This document shows, piece by piece, positions 1 to 8,007 of a DNA stretch of 40,727 bases. The stretch comes from Halogranum amylolyticum (GTDB lineage: Archaea > Halobacteriota > Halobacteria > Halobacteriales > Haloferacaceae). Position 1 is the stretch's first letter, and every line of letters starts with the position of its first letter. The DNA lies in the NCBI RefSeq assembly GCF_900110465.1, contig NZ_FODV01000029.1:1-40727 (forward strand), written 5' to 3'. The translations under genes were made by a program, and so were the position numbers. The notes beneath the pieces were generated by a model, which saw nothing but the letters and a program-made list of their open reading frames with translations, did not search any database and was not told where the DNA came from.

Positions 1-249
1 GAATATCGTAGGCGTGGTTCTGTTCTTGGATTCGACTTTCTTCTCGGCCAGCCATTCTGGCAGTTGAAGGAGACATTCCTCGGGGTCGAGGAGCCCTAAC
101 AACTGCCATAGTTTTCGAGTCTGCTGTTCGTTGAGAAGTCCCCGTTTCCGGGCTTCGTCGAGCGAGACATTGTAGTCGGCGAGGGTCCCTGAATGCCACT
201 CACGGGCGAACGAGTCGTAATCGGCGTATTCGGTAATCAGGTCAGCCAC
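1..249 (-). CDS. Conserved haloarchaeal hypothetical protein, N-terminal part (gene crosses the contig join)
   Basis: This is the 5' part of a 171-residue protein that continues at the far end of the window. The last 66 window bases duplicate the first 66, and the frame reads through that join without a stop. The start taken is GTG at 249; an in-frame TAA lies at 277-279 and no ATG lies between. The N-terminal half is acidic and helical, with the segments EYADYDSFAREW, SLDEARKRGLL and LPEWLAEKKVESKNRT. It resembles proteins I remember from haloarchaeal plasmids and genomic islands, but I know no function. The 3' neighbour across the join is a hairpin-rich non-coding region; the recombinase gene lies upstream on the same strand. 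Confidence 0.75.
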   Translation of the reverse strand, partial: MADLITEYADYDSFAREWHSGTLADYNVSLDEARKRGLLNEQQTRKLWQLLGLLDPEECLLQLPEWLAEKKVESKNRTTPTIF

Positions 250-422
250 TCTGTCAAAAGAGAGGGTGCAAACACCTTAAGATCTCCCACCGATCTTGAC
301 AGCTGTTCTGATCAGCAACTGCGAAATAATCAGAGTCGCCGTGCTGAATATACCCTCTGTCTGTTGCACGACGGTTCTGACAGTATTCGGTGAGGTTTCT
401 GCGAGCGCATTGAACCCAGCAG
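250..422. other. Intergenic region between recombinase and junction gene, with a repeat copy
   Basis: No gene is seen. The stretch holds a short inverted repeat (AAGATC/GATCTT, 280-299) and copy D of the dispersed repeat (341-403). The minus-strand promoter of the junction gene should be here, but I see no convincing TATA box. Confidence 0.5.
341..403 (+). repeat. Dispersed repeat, copy D
   Basis: This copy reads GTGCTGAATATACCCTCTG, then TGTTGCACG, then CAGTATTCGGTGAGGTTTCT. The same arrangement occurs on the minus strand at 37274-37329 (copy C), at 36537-36581 (copy B, first half) and at 1182-1206 (copy A, core only). Copies D and A lie on either side of the recombinase gene in opposite orientation. 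No open reading frame fits the element. It may be the remnant of a transposable-element end, or recombinase-binding DNA. Confidence 0.6.
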
Positions 423-1127
423 CTACCGATGGTGCACCTGTCGAAGGGCATCAGCGGTAGCTGTTCCTGAAATCCGGATGTATTTTTGAGCGGTGGCGAG
501 ATCACTCCATCCCATCAGCGCCTGGAGTGGGACTGGTGCAACTCCCTTGTAGGCGTGATAACTGGCAGCGGTTGCTCTCAAACAGTGTGGATACACGCGA
601 CCGTTGAGATTGGCCTGATTCGCTGCTTCTTGAACGCGTCTGTTGATGGTCAAGCGTGAGTGGGAGAACGAATCGTACCGGTTCGTGAACCGCTCAATAC
701 AAAGTTCAAGACGCAGAGACAGGTCAAATGGTATCGCTCTTGCAGACGCGATCGTCTTCGGGTGCCAGCGAACTTCCAACGCCTCTTCTTCGGTGAGCTC
801 GTCGTTGCGTGTAGCTTCTTGGATTGATTGTCGACGGCAGTACCCACAGGCACATGGCTCGTACTGTGGAATTCGAATAAGCATCCGATCCCAGTCGAGC
901 CAAGTCGTGTCGAAGTGAGCGATTTCTCCGGCCCTCAATCCGAGTCGACCGGCGATAAGACAGATGAACCGCGCTTGGAATGCTCGAGGGCTGGGCAGTT
1001 CGGAGCACGCTTCTAAGAGCAACTCAAACTCACGGTCGGTCAGCACATCTTCGTGGGTGTGTCGAGCCGTCAGTGCTTTTCGATGCCGCTTCGCCCACGC
1101 GTTCCTCTCGGAATGATGCGGTGTCAT
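423..1127 (-). CDS. Tyrosine recombinase (phage-type integrase), catalytic domain only
   Basis: This 234-residue protein is a site-specific tyrosine recombinase. From the ATG at 1127, the catalytic set can be read as Arg65 (LGLRAGEI), Lys124 (HPKTIASARAIPF), His181 and Arg184 (PHCLRATAAS), Trp207 in the usual His/Trp position (LMGWSD) and the nucleophile Tyr216 (QKYIRI). A CACGYC segment near residues 92-97 is a type of insert I remember from haloarchaeal integrases. The usual N-terminal core-binding domain is missing: the protein starts about 30 residues before the catalytic fold. A GTG three bases upstream is an alternative start. Divergent repeat copies flank the gene. Likely roles are integration/excision of this circle or local DNA inversion. 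I found no tRNA-like attachment core. Confidence 0.88.
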   Translation of the reverse strand: MTPHHSERNAWAKRHRKALTARHTHEDVLTDREFELLLEACSELPSPRAFQARFICLIAGRLGLRAGEIAHFDTTWLDWDRMLIRIPQYEPCACGYCRRQSIQEATRNDELTEEEALEVRWHPKTIASARAIPFDLSLRLELCIERFTNRYDSFSHSRLTINRRVQEAANQANLNGRVYPHCLRATAASYHAYKGVAPVPLQALMGWSDLATAQKYIRISGTATADALRQVHHR

Positions 1128-1468
1128 CACAGTTCGATAGGTCCCGAATCCCGAGAATATGTCTGTAAGTAGAGAGAATCAGCGTGCAACACTTAGAGGG
1201 TGTATTTACCAACAGAGAGGATTTCGGTTCACAGGATCCAATGTGGATTTATCAGCAGAATATAGTGTCATAGGAATTATTGCATTTTTTGAAATATCAT
1301 CTTCGAAATGGCATATTCGCCAATATTGTACACTTGGTGGCGTGGTGAAAAGATGTTATGCTCTCAGCGGTGGAAGTACATTTGTCCCACGGAGCAAAGG
1401 CCCTTCGGGGACAAAGAACTATGAGAAGAGACACATCTTAAGACAAGCCAAACTGGTCACGTCGGGAA
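1128..1468. other. Intergenic region upstream of recombinase and secreted-protein gene
   Basis: No gene is supported. It contains repeat copy A and a low-GC stretch (about 1255-1320), which is the likely site of divergent promoters for the recombinase (minus) and the secreted protein (plus). A GC-rich inverted repeat (CCCTTCGGGG, 1401-1410) sits just before the original start codon of the downstream gene. Confidence 0.4.
1182..1206 (-). repeat. Dispersed repeat, copy A (core)
   Basis: On the minus strand this reads AATACACCCTCTAAGTGTTG followed by CACGC. It matches the first half of copies B and D. It lies about 55 bases upstream of the recombinase start codon and is inverted relative to copy D, beyond the recombinase 3' end. 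Confidence 0.55.
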
Positions 1469-1924
1469 ATGCTTCGAAAAGGTACGATTGTAGCGGGAGG
1501 GCTTACCATCGGTTCGGGAATCGGTGGGAGTGCTGCGGCTGCAACTACAGGGAAGACTACCGGGGGCGTCACGGTCTCAGACGCAAACAAAGACATAAAA
1601 CTGTCGTTTACCGCCCATGGAAGTGACCATCCGAAGGGGATAGGTGGTCAATGGACTGCGCGGTTTCAAGGTTCCCAAGACGAGCGTAATAAAGGGACCA
1701 TTGATTGCTACACCCAGAACGGGAACCTTGCGGCATTCTCTGGTCCGGTTACACAAGGCAATGGAGCACGCTTCATAATTTATGTCAAAGATAACTCCGG
1801 TACGGGTCAGCCCGATAAAATTGAATTTGATAGGTCTAGTAACGAGGATAACTTCCTGCAATGTCCTACCATGACTAATCCATCAAGAACCGTGATAGGT
1901 GGAAACCTAACAGTCCACGACTAA
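1469..1924 (+). CDS. Small secreted protein with an interrupted twin-arginine signal
   Basis: The intact frame encodes 151 residues. It starts with a hydrophobic, glycine-rich segment (GTIVAGGLTIGSGIGGSAAAA), typical of the h-region of a Tat signal, followed by a polar mature part rich in Thr, Asn and Gly. The reading frame actually extends upstream to an ATG at 1421: MRRDTS, then TAA at 1439-1441, then DKPNWSRREMLRKG. The SRREML Tat motif therefore lies just after an in-frame stop and just before the first usable ATG. Either the gene is decaying and has lost Tat export, or the stop is a sequencing error. I do not recognise the mature domain. A T-rich terminator-like hairpin follows the gene. 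Confidence 0.6.
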   Translation: MLRKGTIVAGGLTIGSGIGGSAAAATTGKTTGGVTVSDANKDIKLSFTAHGSDHPKGIGGQWTARFQGSQDERNKGTIDCYTQNGNLAAFSGPVTQGNGARFIIYVKDNSGTGQPDKIEFDRSSNEDNFLQCPTMTNPSRTVIGGNLTVHD

Positions 1925-1945
1925 GATTAGAGGCTAACAACGAGC

Positions 1946-1983
1946 GTCCCCTATTCGGATGGGGGTCTCTCTTTTCTTTATTT
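1946..1983 (+). terminator. Terminator-like hairpin and T-rich tract
   Basis: A CCCC/GGGG stem with a nine-base loop is followed by a T-rich run (CTCTCTTTTCTTTATTT), 20 bases after the stop codon of the secreted-protein gene. T-rich tracts are the main known signal for archaeal termination. Confidence 0.5.
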
Positions 1984-2343
1984 AGAACAGGCCTCCCTCA
2001 CAGATTGTTCGAACGAGAAGCGCCTGTATCGACCACTTGTGATACCTTTCGAGACTATACTCAACGTACTTGACTTGCACGGCAAGGGTGCGAACTACCG
2101 CAAGATCGGCACCTCGGTAAGCGGGGCACCGACGTTTTCTATCGGGAGCTATTTCCACCCTACTCATAGTGATTAGCTGAAGTCTTCGTACTCTTCAACG
2201 TCTCAAGATTCCTACCTGCTGAAATCTGCGTGCTGAATACAGCGCGCATATCTTGCAGAGAAATTGCGACCGTTGTATATTCGGATTCCTGACGAGTGAA
2301 TGTTATGTGATACCCACGAGAGGGGTGGAACAACAAGTCAGCA
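1984..2343. other. Non-coding stretch upstream of chrA
   Basis: I see no convincing gene. It contains a copy of GTGCTGAATACAGCGCGC (2230-2247), a TATA-like GTTGTATATTC near 2271-2281 that could drive chrA, and an isolated GGGGTGGAACAAC (2322-2334). The last element matches the repeats at 37.5 kb and sits 10 bases before the chrA start. Confidence 0.45.
2230..2252 (+). repeat. Short dispersed repeat GTGCTGAATWCAGCGCGC, copy 1
   Basis: GTGCTGAATACAGCGCGCAT here matches GTGCTGAATTCAGCGCGCGT on the minus strand at 37247-37270, and more distantly GGTGAATACAGCGCGCG at 40338-40354. The 37 kb copy is directly fused to dispersed-repeat copy C, which suggests one larger mobile or recombining unit. Confidence 0.5.
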
Positions 2344-3693
2344 ATGGCAGAACCAACAGAGGGTGAGGCCGTTAAATCATACGGTGGCGAGCCATCTGAA
2401 GCCAAACTCGCCGAGATAGCTCGATACTTTCTCTACATCGGCATCGTTGGGTTCGGGGGACCACTCGTCCACATCGCGATGATGGAGGACGACCTTGTCG
2501 GTGGGGACGGGTGGACCGACCAGCGGACCTTCATGGAGGGATTGGCCATCTGCAATACCCTCCCGGGGCCTGCCTCGACGCAACTCGGGATCTTCATGGG
2601 GTGGGTCCGGGGTGGCACACTCGGCGCGCTCGTCGCGGGTGGGGCGTTCATGCTCCCAACGTTCGCCCTCGTCGTGACGTTCTCCTGGCTGTACTTTGTC
2701 TACCAGACGGTCCCATCCGTCGAGGCCTTCTTCTACGGAATCAATCCGGTCGTCATCGGTCTCATCGTCGGTGCGGCGTGGTCGATGGGACGTTCGGCAC
2801 TCGCAGAGGGCCGGAACGATATTGAGTTTGAACTCGGCTCAGAAGCCTGGACGATTGACTTCCTCCTTCTCGTGCTGCTCGTCGCCACCATCGTCGTCAC
2901 GGTGGTTTTGAATCCAAACCCCGTGCTGTCATTCATCGTCGCCGGGCTTATGGCGGTGGCAATCTATCGGATGGCCTGGGTCCGGGAGAACCGGAAGCGC
3001 GTTGGCTGGTGGAGTGCCATCGGAGCGATCGCCAGCACTGTCTATCTGTTCCGTGACCGGCTCGAATCAATCCTGGGGCCATATCTTCGGACGGCAGTCG
3101 AGAGCTCGCCGATATGGGGCCTATTGGTGGCCCTCTGGGCGAACACTTGGGTGAAGCTCTTTCTGTTCATGATCTACACGGGGTCGTTCATCTACGGTGG
3201 CGGGCTCGTCCTGATCCCGTTCATCGAGAAGTACGTCGTCAACGAGTTCGCGTGGATGACCGCTCGCGAGTTCGTCGACGGCGTGGCCATCGGCCAGCTC
3301 TCGCCCGGCCCTGTGGTGATGACGACCGCGTTCGTGGGCTACAAGCTCCTGTTGGATGCGAGCGGTGGGGTCATCTGGATAGCCGTCATCGGCGCACTCG
3401 TTGCCACCATCGGAGCGTTCGGACCGTCTTTCGTGTTCATTTTGGGCTTCTTCCCGTACTTCGCTCAGGTCCGTGACAACGAGATTGTTCAGACCGCGTT
3501 GATGGGGGTGAACGCGGCGGTCGTCGGCGCCATCCTTGGCGCGACCGTCACATTGGCTCAGGAGTCCTTCGTCGACCCGCTCACGGTTATCCTTGCCGGC
3601 GCGACCTTCGTGCTCTTCCGCCGGGGAATCGACGCGGTATACCTCATCATCGGCGGCGGGGCTGTCGGGATTGGAGCGTTCTTTTTCCTGTAA
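2344..3693 (+). CDS. chrA: Chromate transporter of the CHR (ChrA) family
   Basis: This 449-residue membrane protein belongs to the long CHR family, which exports chromate by a chromate/proton-type antiport. The two homologous halves can be seen. The first carries the family signature FGGPLVHIAMM (around residue 37) and the conserved LPGPASTQLGIFMGW segment. The second repeats the pattern, with YGGGLVLIPFIEKYVV and SPGPVVMTTAFVGY. About ten hydrophobic helices are spread along the chain, and the length is usual for two-domain ChrA. The acidic N-terminal 20 residues are typical for haloarchaea. ATG is taken as start. The gene stands alone, convergent with a winged-helix regulator gene. No chrB-type partner is nearby. 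Confidence 0.93.
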   Translation: MAEPTEGEAVKSYGGEPSEAKLAEIARYFLYIGIVGFGGPLVHIAMMEDDLVGGDGWTDQRTFMEGLAICNTLPGPASTQLGIFMGWVRGGTLGALVAGGAFMLPTFALVVTFSWLYFVYQTVPSVEAFFYGINPVVIGLIVGAAWSMGRSALAEGRNDIEFELGSEAWTIDFLLLVLLVATIVVTVVLNPNPVLSFIVAGLMAVAIYRMAWVRENRKRVGWWSAIGAIASTVYLFRDRLESILGPYLRTAVESSPIWGLLVALWANTWVKLFLFMIYTGSFIYGGGLVLIPFIEKYVVNEFAWMTAREFVDGVAIGQLSPGPVVMTTAFVGYKLLLDASGGVIWIAVIGALVATIGAFGPSFVFILGFFPYFAQVRDNEIVQTALMGVNAAVVGAILGATVTLAQESFVDPLTVILAGATFVLFRRGIDAVYLIIGGGAVGIGAFFFL

Positions 3694-3874
3694 TTCACTC
3701 TACCCAACGGTAGCGAAACCAAACAGTTTCAGCTTCTTCGACCGATTCCCGTCCACTCATCGTCACTTTCAGGCATCTATGTAGTGCAAGATGCGTTCTC
3801 TGTCTGTGTCACGCCGCCTCTGACAATATCCGGAGAAAAGACAAGCGCACTGTCCGGATTCTTTTGTTACATCT

Positions 3875-4321
3875 CTACGCGTCGTCGCGAAGACTGAGGT
3901 AGGCGTCTTTGACGTGCACACCCTGGTCTTCGAGGGCGGCGACGAGGGCTTTGACTTCGTCGCGACGGAGTTCGTTTTCCCGCTCTAACTCGTCAACCCG
4001 GTCTCGAAGCTGTGTGACGTCCTCGGCGGATGGGATTGCATCAACATGTTCGTCGAGGACCTCACGCCCGGCGTCGGTAAGTCGATAGACCGCTCCCGGC
4101 GGGCCGCGCGTTCCCCGATCCGCCTCACCGCTCTGTTCGATCAGGCCCTGATCACGCAGTGGGCGGAACACATAGGTCCGTGATCCCTCGGCAATCTCGG
4201 CGGCGGACATGATGTCGTGGACGGGTGCCTCCCCACCGAGATAGGCGATTGCTTCGAGGGCTGATCGCCGGACACCTGTCACAGTCTCGATACTGGATTC
4301 GTCGTCGTTTGTGTCGCTCAT
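3875..4321 (-). CDS. Winged-helix transcriptional regulator with C-terminal coiled coil
   Basis: This 148-residue protein has an N-terminal winged helix (about residues 18-95: RRSALEAIAYLG, the helix DIMSAAEIAEG, wing GAVYRLTDAGREVL) and a C-terminal heptad-rich helix (about 100-135: LRDRVDELERENELRRDEV) that should dimerise it. Such MarR/PadR-like regulators are abundant in haloarchaea. The ATG at 4321 is preceded by a TATA-like segment and by the palindrome TAATGCATTA, a plausible autoregulatory operator. The neighbour chrA is convergent, so control of chrA by this protein is possible but not shown. A fragment resembling its C-terminal tail occurs near 6.7 kb. Confidence 0.8.
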   Translation of the reverse strand: MSDTNDDESSIETVTGVRRSALEAIAYLGGEAPVHDIMSAAEIAEGSRTYVFRPLRDQGLIEQSGEADRGTRGPPGAVYRLTDAGREVLDEHVDAIPSAEDVTQLRDRVDELERENELRRDEVKALVAALEDQGVHVKDAYLSLRDDA

Positions 4322-4342
4322 TGTGGGGTCCTTCGCACTGAA

Positions 4343-4387
4343 TCAGTATAGGCCTTAATGCATTAGTAACCGGTTTCATCGAAACCG
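4343..4387 (-). promoter_or_regulatory. Promoter/operator region of the winged-helix regulator
   Basis: TAATGCATTA (4356-4365) is a perfect 10-bp palindrome followed by GTAACC. CGGTTTC-ATC-GAAACCG (4371-4387) is a perfect 7-bp inverted repeat. Both lie 35-65 bases upstream of the regulator start. The TAATGCATTAG plus TAACC arrangement recurs at 7649-7666. Confidence 0.45.
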
Positions 4388-6047
4388 CCGACACAATAAG
4401 GCGGGGTACGAGGTGAACGCTGGCCAGATGGGGTGTCGAACAAGCGGTGCTGTGTAGGTGGGTGTCGACGACGAACGTCTCTGGAAGTTGATACAGTCGA
4501 GACAGGGGTGTCAGGCGAGCGCTCGAGAGGGGATGTCGACCACTAGCGACAGGCGAGATGCGGATGAGTGCACCCTCGCGGCGACGCCAACCTGACGACG
4601 ACACACATCGCGAATGAGGGAGGCAACGCCAGGACCTGACCGCACGCGGAGGCCTGCTGCTGTCGGCGACGACCGTCGCCGCAGGAGACCAACATTGGTG
4701 GGCCGACCCGCACTCGATCTCACTGCACCCAACAGCACAAACAGTTGTGCCCACCGCTCGGCGACGAGTAGATGACGCTGGCGAGGTCACCGAACACACA
4801 GACGAAGTCACTGGTTCCAGAGTGTCCACACTCCGTGTCCGTCCGGAGGCGACACCACTACTCGGTGCGTCGGACTGCAACTGCAAGGAACGGTCACAGC
4901 TGGCCACTACACGTAACCGCGTGAGGGACGAAGCTGAGAATGCATTCTACCCACCCCGCAATCATAACCCCGCAGCGGGGAGAATGCAGATGGCATTCCG
5001 GTTTTCGCAACGCCCTCTGGCCAAGGGCGTTTTCACCCGAGGCGAGTGCGTGCGGAGTCTCAACTATTGGGTTCTCCCTGGGGACTCTCTCACGTCGTGA
5101 CTAGCGCACGCCACTGTCGCGGTGGGAGATGGGTCTGCTTTCTTCTTCGCGTCGCTGGTTTCACTAGCCGTGTTGCAGACCGTCTCTCACTCGATCAGGG
5201 ACTAGTATCTAGTGCACTGAGCAAACCGGGTCTTGCGTGTCTGCCTGCCAGCAAGTGTGTCGAGTGCGACGTCGATGGTACTGTCGGCGACTGCGAACTG
5301 GATCTAAAACGGATGGCGAACCGCTCGTGGCGACGACGAGGGCCGAACTGACAAGACAAAAGCGCACCCAACGGCTGCGACACAGTGGACTCAACCGGAC
5401 GACCGCGAGTCCAGCCACGTGGTGTGTGCCACACGGCGGGCCCATCTCGGTGCTCGCGTCGCAGCCCTCTCGAGTACGACATCCGGTCTCTGCAACCGGC
5501 GACTACTGACAGCGCCCAGGGCGGGGTTGGGATACCGTCGCCGCGTGACAGACCCACGAGCGGCGACGCCGTCGACACCCGTACGTTTGGCGCCGTGGGG
5601 ATTTCCCTCTTGGAGGCGACAGGGTTGACACCCGACCGTTGCGACGACCGTGGACACCCCATTGTGAGCGGTGGTGACTGGCCATTCAGTCTATCTGGAA
5701 ACGACTTATCGACAGCGAATCGTCTGTGTAGAGATATCGACGCTGTGGTAGAGGGCGACTCGAAAACACCGACTGCGACACTACCCCCTACCCGGATGTG
5801 AGACGTCGCACGTGCAGCGGCACCATCTCCAATCCCGATCCGCAGTCCTCACAGTCAGATGCCTCTTGCAGCGTGCAGCAGTGGCTCTTCTGCGATGATC
5901 GACGGGACTGAACTGGCCATCAGGACACAGGACTGCGTTTCTGAAACCACTCAGAAAGTCGTGTAGGATTTCCTGAGAGTGACATTATTAAACATATTCA
6001 AAATGCTTATCACCGTGTCTGGTAAACAAAAAGCTAAGAAAATTTCA
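4388..6047. other. 1.6-kb stretch without a supported gene
   Basis: The frames here are arginine- and serine-rich with no recognisable motif, and look like chance readings of GC-rich DNA. The segment 4920-5100 has a hairpin (CCCCGC-A-GCGGGG, 4969-4981) and a second inverted repeat (CGCCCTCTGGCCAAGGGCG, 5010-5028). It may be the remnant of an insertion-sequence end, possibly IS200/IS605-like, but no transposase residue pattern is visible. The rest shows no clear structure. Confidence 0.4.
5984..5998 (+). promoter_or_regulatory. TATA-type promoter of the small 6-kb gene
   Basis: An A/T-only run (ATTATTAAACATATT) stands in otherwise GC-rich DNA about 50-60 bases before the ATG of the next small gene. 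Confidence 0.4.
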
Positions 6048-6179
6048 ATGGATTCACATGACTCATCGGCAGCTACTGCCCAGGGTATCACAGAGGAGGA
6101 CCGTGAGCGCATCCAAGCCTCTCTTGCAGAGCCCACTCATCGCCGCACGCCGCATATGCTCTGTCCATCAGAGGAATAA
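6048..6179 (+). CDS. Small acidic haloarchaeal protein (43 aa)
   Basis: The frame starts at ATG 6048 and reads ITEEDRERIQASLAEP and RTPHMLCPSEE. A short acidic helix followed by a proline-containing tail is a pattern I remember from small haloarchaeal proteins of unknown role. The same frame is open further upstream, but that extension covers the promoter-like A/T run and looks untranslated. It converges with the PadR-like gene 63 bases away. Confidence 0.5.
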   Translation: MDSHDSSAATAQGITEEDRERIQASLAEPTHRRTPHMLCPSEE

Positions 6180-6242
6180 TCGGGTGCACAGAAGCGAACC
6201 GGGGTGCGAGCATCTGCTTTTCACCACACCGCCAACCGAGTG

Positions 6243-6530
6243 TTAGGCTGGCAGTTCTCGCGCTTGCATCCACTCCACGTACTCTTGGATGGTCGACGAC
6301 CCGTTTTCAGTGACCTGGTAGTAGTTTGTCCGGCGGTCCCGCTGGCCTTTCTCGAGTAAACCCTGCTCAACCAGGGTATCGAGATTCGGATACAGCCGCC
6401 CGTCTTTCACTTCGGTCCCCATCTCATCTTCGAATTGGCCTTTGAGCTGCTGTCCCGATGGGTTCTCCAGGCCACTTGCCACCACGAGCAAGTCTCGCTG
6501 GAACCCACTCAACGCAAACATTCCGTTCAT
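6243..6530 (-). CDS. PadR-family transcriptional regulator
   Basis: From ATG 6530 this is a 95-residue winged-helix protein of the short PadR type. It has the opening helix LSGFQRDLLVVASGL, the recognition region GQQLKGQFEDEM, the very typical GRLYPNLDTLVEQGLLEKG and a wing RRTNYYQVTENG. A further ATG at 6521 is possible. The frame is open upstream to a TTG, but that overlaps the A/T-rich promoter, so I prefer the internal ATG. PadR proteins act as dimeric repressors, often of their own gene. The divergent neighbour upstream is a decayed region; the 43-residue gene is convergent. Confidence 0.85.
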   Translation of the reverse strand: MNGMFALSGFQRDLLVVASGLENPSGQQLKGQFEDEMGTEVKDGRLYPNLDTLVEQGLLEKGQRDRRTNYYQVTENGSSTIQEYVEWMQARELPA

Positions 6531-6592
6531 CCCTATTGCCTCTCTGTATCGATTGTCTTCTGTGCATTTGTGTATTTCTATTCCGAACAATC

Positions 6593-6609
6593 TTATAATA
6601 TAAATAAAT
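6593..6609 (-). promoter_or_regulatory. TATA-type promoter of the PadR-family gene
   Basis: On the minus strand TTTATTTATATTATAAG gives a strong A/T-only element about 65 bases upstream of the chosen ATG, leaving a leader of roughly 40 bases. Confidence 0.55.
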
Positions 6610-6661
6610 TCTGTATGTGTGGAGTGGCTGAACTACCAATCGCCTAGACACACTCTCAATC

Positions 6662-6781
6662 CGTCCAATCGTGTTGTCCCATCTTCGCGACGGCCAGGGA
6701 GGCGTCTGTGATATGTCCGCTTTGGTCTTCGAGTATGGCGACGTCCATCAGATGTGCAATAGATCTCCCCACTCGTCGACG
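6662..6781 (-). pseudogene. Possible remnant of a winged-helix regulator C-terminus
   Basis: A minus-strand frame ending in TGA near 6662 reads HLMDVAILEDQSGHITDASL, then AVAKMG. This can be laid along the C-terminal tail of the regulator at 3875-4321 (LVAALEDQGVHVKDAYLSLR), sharing LEDQ, H, DA and L in register. No start codon or winged helix precedes it. The likeness is short and may be chance. Confidence 0.3.
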
Positions 6782-6892
6782 ACAGGGCCGACACTCGACC
6801 TGCGCGACGACCGGGACACCCGAATGAACGTCGTCGCTTTCGTGCAGTTAGCTGGCGCACGGACGCACGTCGTGTGCGCTCGCTGCGGGTGC

Positions 6893-7207
6893 TTACGCGA
6901 GCAGTACCTCGAGCTCCTTGAGCGCTGCCGAGTCATATGCACGAATATCGTAGCGGTTGGCGCTGGAGCGCTCCGTGTAGATGCCGATGATCGCGAAGTC
7001 GACTAAGAGGGCAACCAAGCGGCCGAAGGTGTGGGGTGGGATCGGTGGGTCTTCGAGTTGGTCGTACAGTTGCCGACTCGTTGGATACGGGCGTGTGGCG
7101 TCGTTGAGGGCCGTCCGGAGCAGGGGGAGATGTCGTCGGAACGTTCCGTAGTGTTGGGGGGAGCGGGCTTCGAGGGCTTCGAGCTGGGTGGGGAGTGACG
7201 CGGACAT
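6893..7207 (-). CDS. Conserved haloarchaeal hypothetical protein (104 aa)
   Basis: The protein is helical (LPTQLEALEARSPQHYGTFR, HLPLLRTALND), then has TSRQLYDQLEDPPIPPHTFG and RLVALLVDFAIIGIY. The last stretch, followed by a short NRYDI strand, could be a winged-helix-like fold in which PPHTFGRLVALLVD forms the recognition helix. I remember similar proteins in haloarchaea but no function. The start is ATG at 7207. Nothing else nearby suggests an operon. Confidence 0.7.
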   Translation of the reverse strand: MSASLPTQLEALEARSPQHYGTFRRHLPLLRTALNDATRPYPTSRQLYDQLEDPPIPPHTFGRLVALLVDFAIIGIYTERSSANRYDIRAYDSAALKELEVLLA

Positions 7208-7827
7208 ATCAGTTTAGTACTAGCTAGTGGTTAGTGTTGATACATGTTGGGGTGGGAATTGGCTGGTGGGCGTGCGTCGGCGTCGGTGAGTAGCTAGAAG
7301 CGGGAAGGAGTTTCCCACCCGTTTGCCCTCGTCTTCGACGTTCGGTTGCACTCGGGGCCACCGCGATTTGTTCGTCATCGATGCGGGCGGGGACCGCAAG
7401 TCGGTGGGACGCCAATTACGGATTGCCCGCCTCGTCGTCGGGGGCTTGTCACCATCGCTGCACTCGTGGAAATCTGGACGTCACTTTGCTTTGGGTGGCA
7501 CTCTTTCGAGTAGTCGACGTTGTTGTTGCCTGTGTAGTGCACCGTCGTCGTGTGGGCGTCTCGAACGCGGTCGATAATCCTGCATTTCTGTCGGCGAGGC
7601 TTTTGTTGAGATACTCAGTGAGCGGCAGGCTACTGAACTATGATAATATAATGCATTAGATTAACCTAGCCCTTGAGGTGCGAAGTGCAAGATTCAGCTG
7701 TACTGACTCTATAAGTTATATCCAACAGGACAGATGCGCTTGCACGTCCGGGTCCTCCGTTCGCGACAACGCTTGTGAGAGATGCATCTCTAGCTCTTCG
7801 CGCGCGCTCATGCGTGGGCCTCCGCGC
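7208..7827. other. 620-bp stretch without a supported gene
   Basis: The possible frames are low-quality (Ser/Arg/Cys-rich). The only signal is TAATGCATTAG-AT-TAACC at 7649-7666, a near copy of the operator-like sequence upstream of the regulator at 4321, embedded in the A/T-rich GATAATATAATGC. Confidence 0.4.
7649..7666 (-). promoter_or_regulatory. Second copy of the TAATGCATTAG/TAACC motif
   Basis: It is identical over the 11-base palindromic core to 4356-4366, with TAACC two bases further away. A TATA-like ATAATATA adjoins it. No intact gene starts within 400 bases on the minus strand, so it may be an orphaned promoter/operator. Confidence 0.4.
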
Positions 7828-8007
7828 TCAATCCTTCTTCGTAGATTCTTCCTCCTCACTCTTTTCGTCCGTCAAAACCTCTAGTCCGTAACATTCGGAT
7901 TCTTCAGTACGGAACGGGTTAACATCGATTCTTGGATCGATTGCCTCAGTGCGGCCCGTTGGGTCGCTCAGGACGACCAGTTCATAGGAGGTCCCGTCCG
8001 AGGTCAT
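7828..8007 (-). CDS. Small acidic hypothetical protein (59 aa)
   Basis: The frame starts at ATG 8007 and ends at TGA 7828-7830. It reads MTSDGTSYELVVLSDPTGR, then PRIDVNPFRTEESECYGLEV and a very acidic tail EKSEEEESTKK. Codon choice and acidity look genuine. The same frame stays open upstream to a TAA near 8176-8178 and reads protein-like text there (STNSRGIYTCGNDR), but has no ATG, GTG or TTG. It may therefore be a 5'-truncated older gene whose internal Met now serves as start. The family is not recognised. Confidence 0.5.
   Translation of the reverse strand: MTSDGTSYELVVLSDPTGRTEAIDPRIDVNPFRTEESECYGLEVLTDEKSEEEESTKKD

Noticed and set aside
4152..4907. 251-codon minus-strand frame
   Set aside because: It overlaps the winged-helix gene in another frame and is Ser/Arg/Cys-rich with no motif, as chance frames in GC-rich DNA are.
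4920..5100. IS200/IS605-like insertion-sequence end
   Set aside because: Hairpins and a vaguely familiar 3'-end sequence are present, but no TnpA or TnpB residues can be read on either strand.
7678..7884. 68-codon plus-strand frame near the second operator-like motif
   Set aside because: It has a GTG start, a Cys/Arg/Ser-rich product, and overlaps the better-supported small minus-strand gene.
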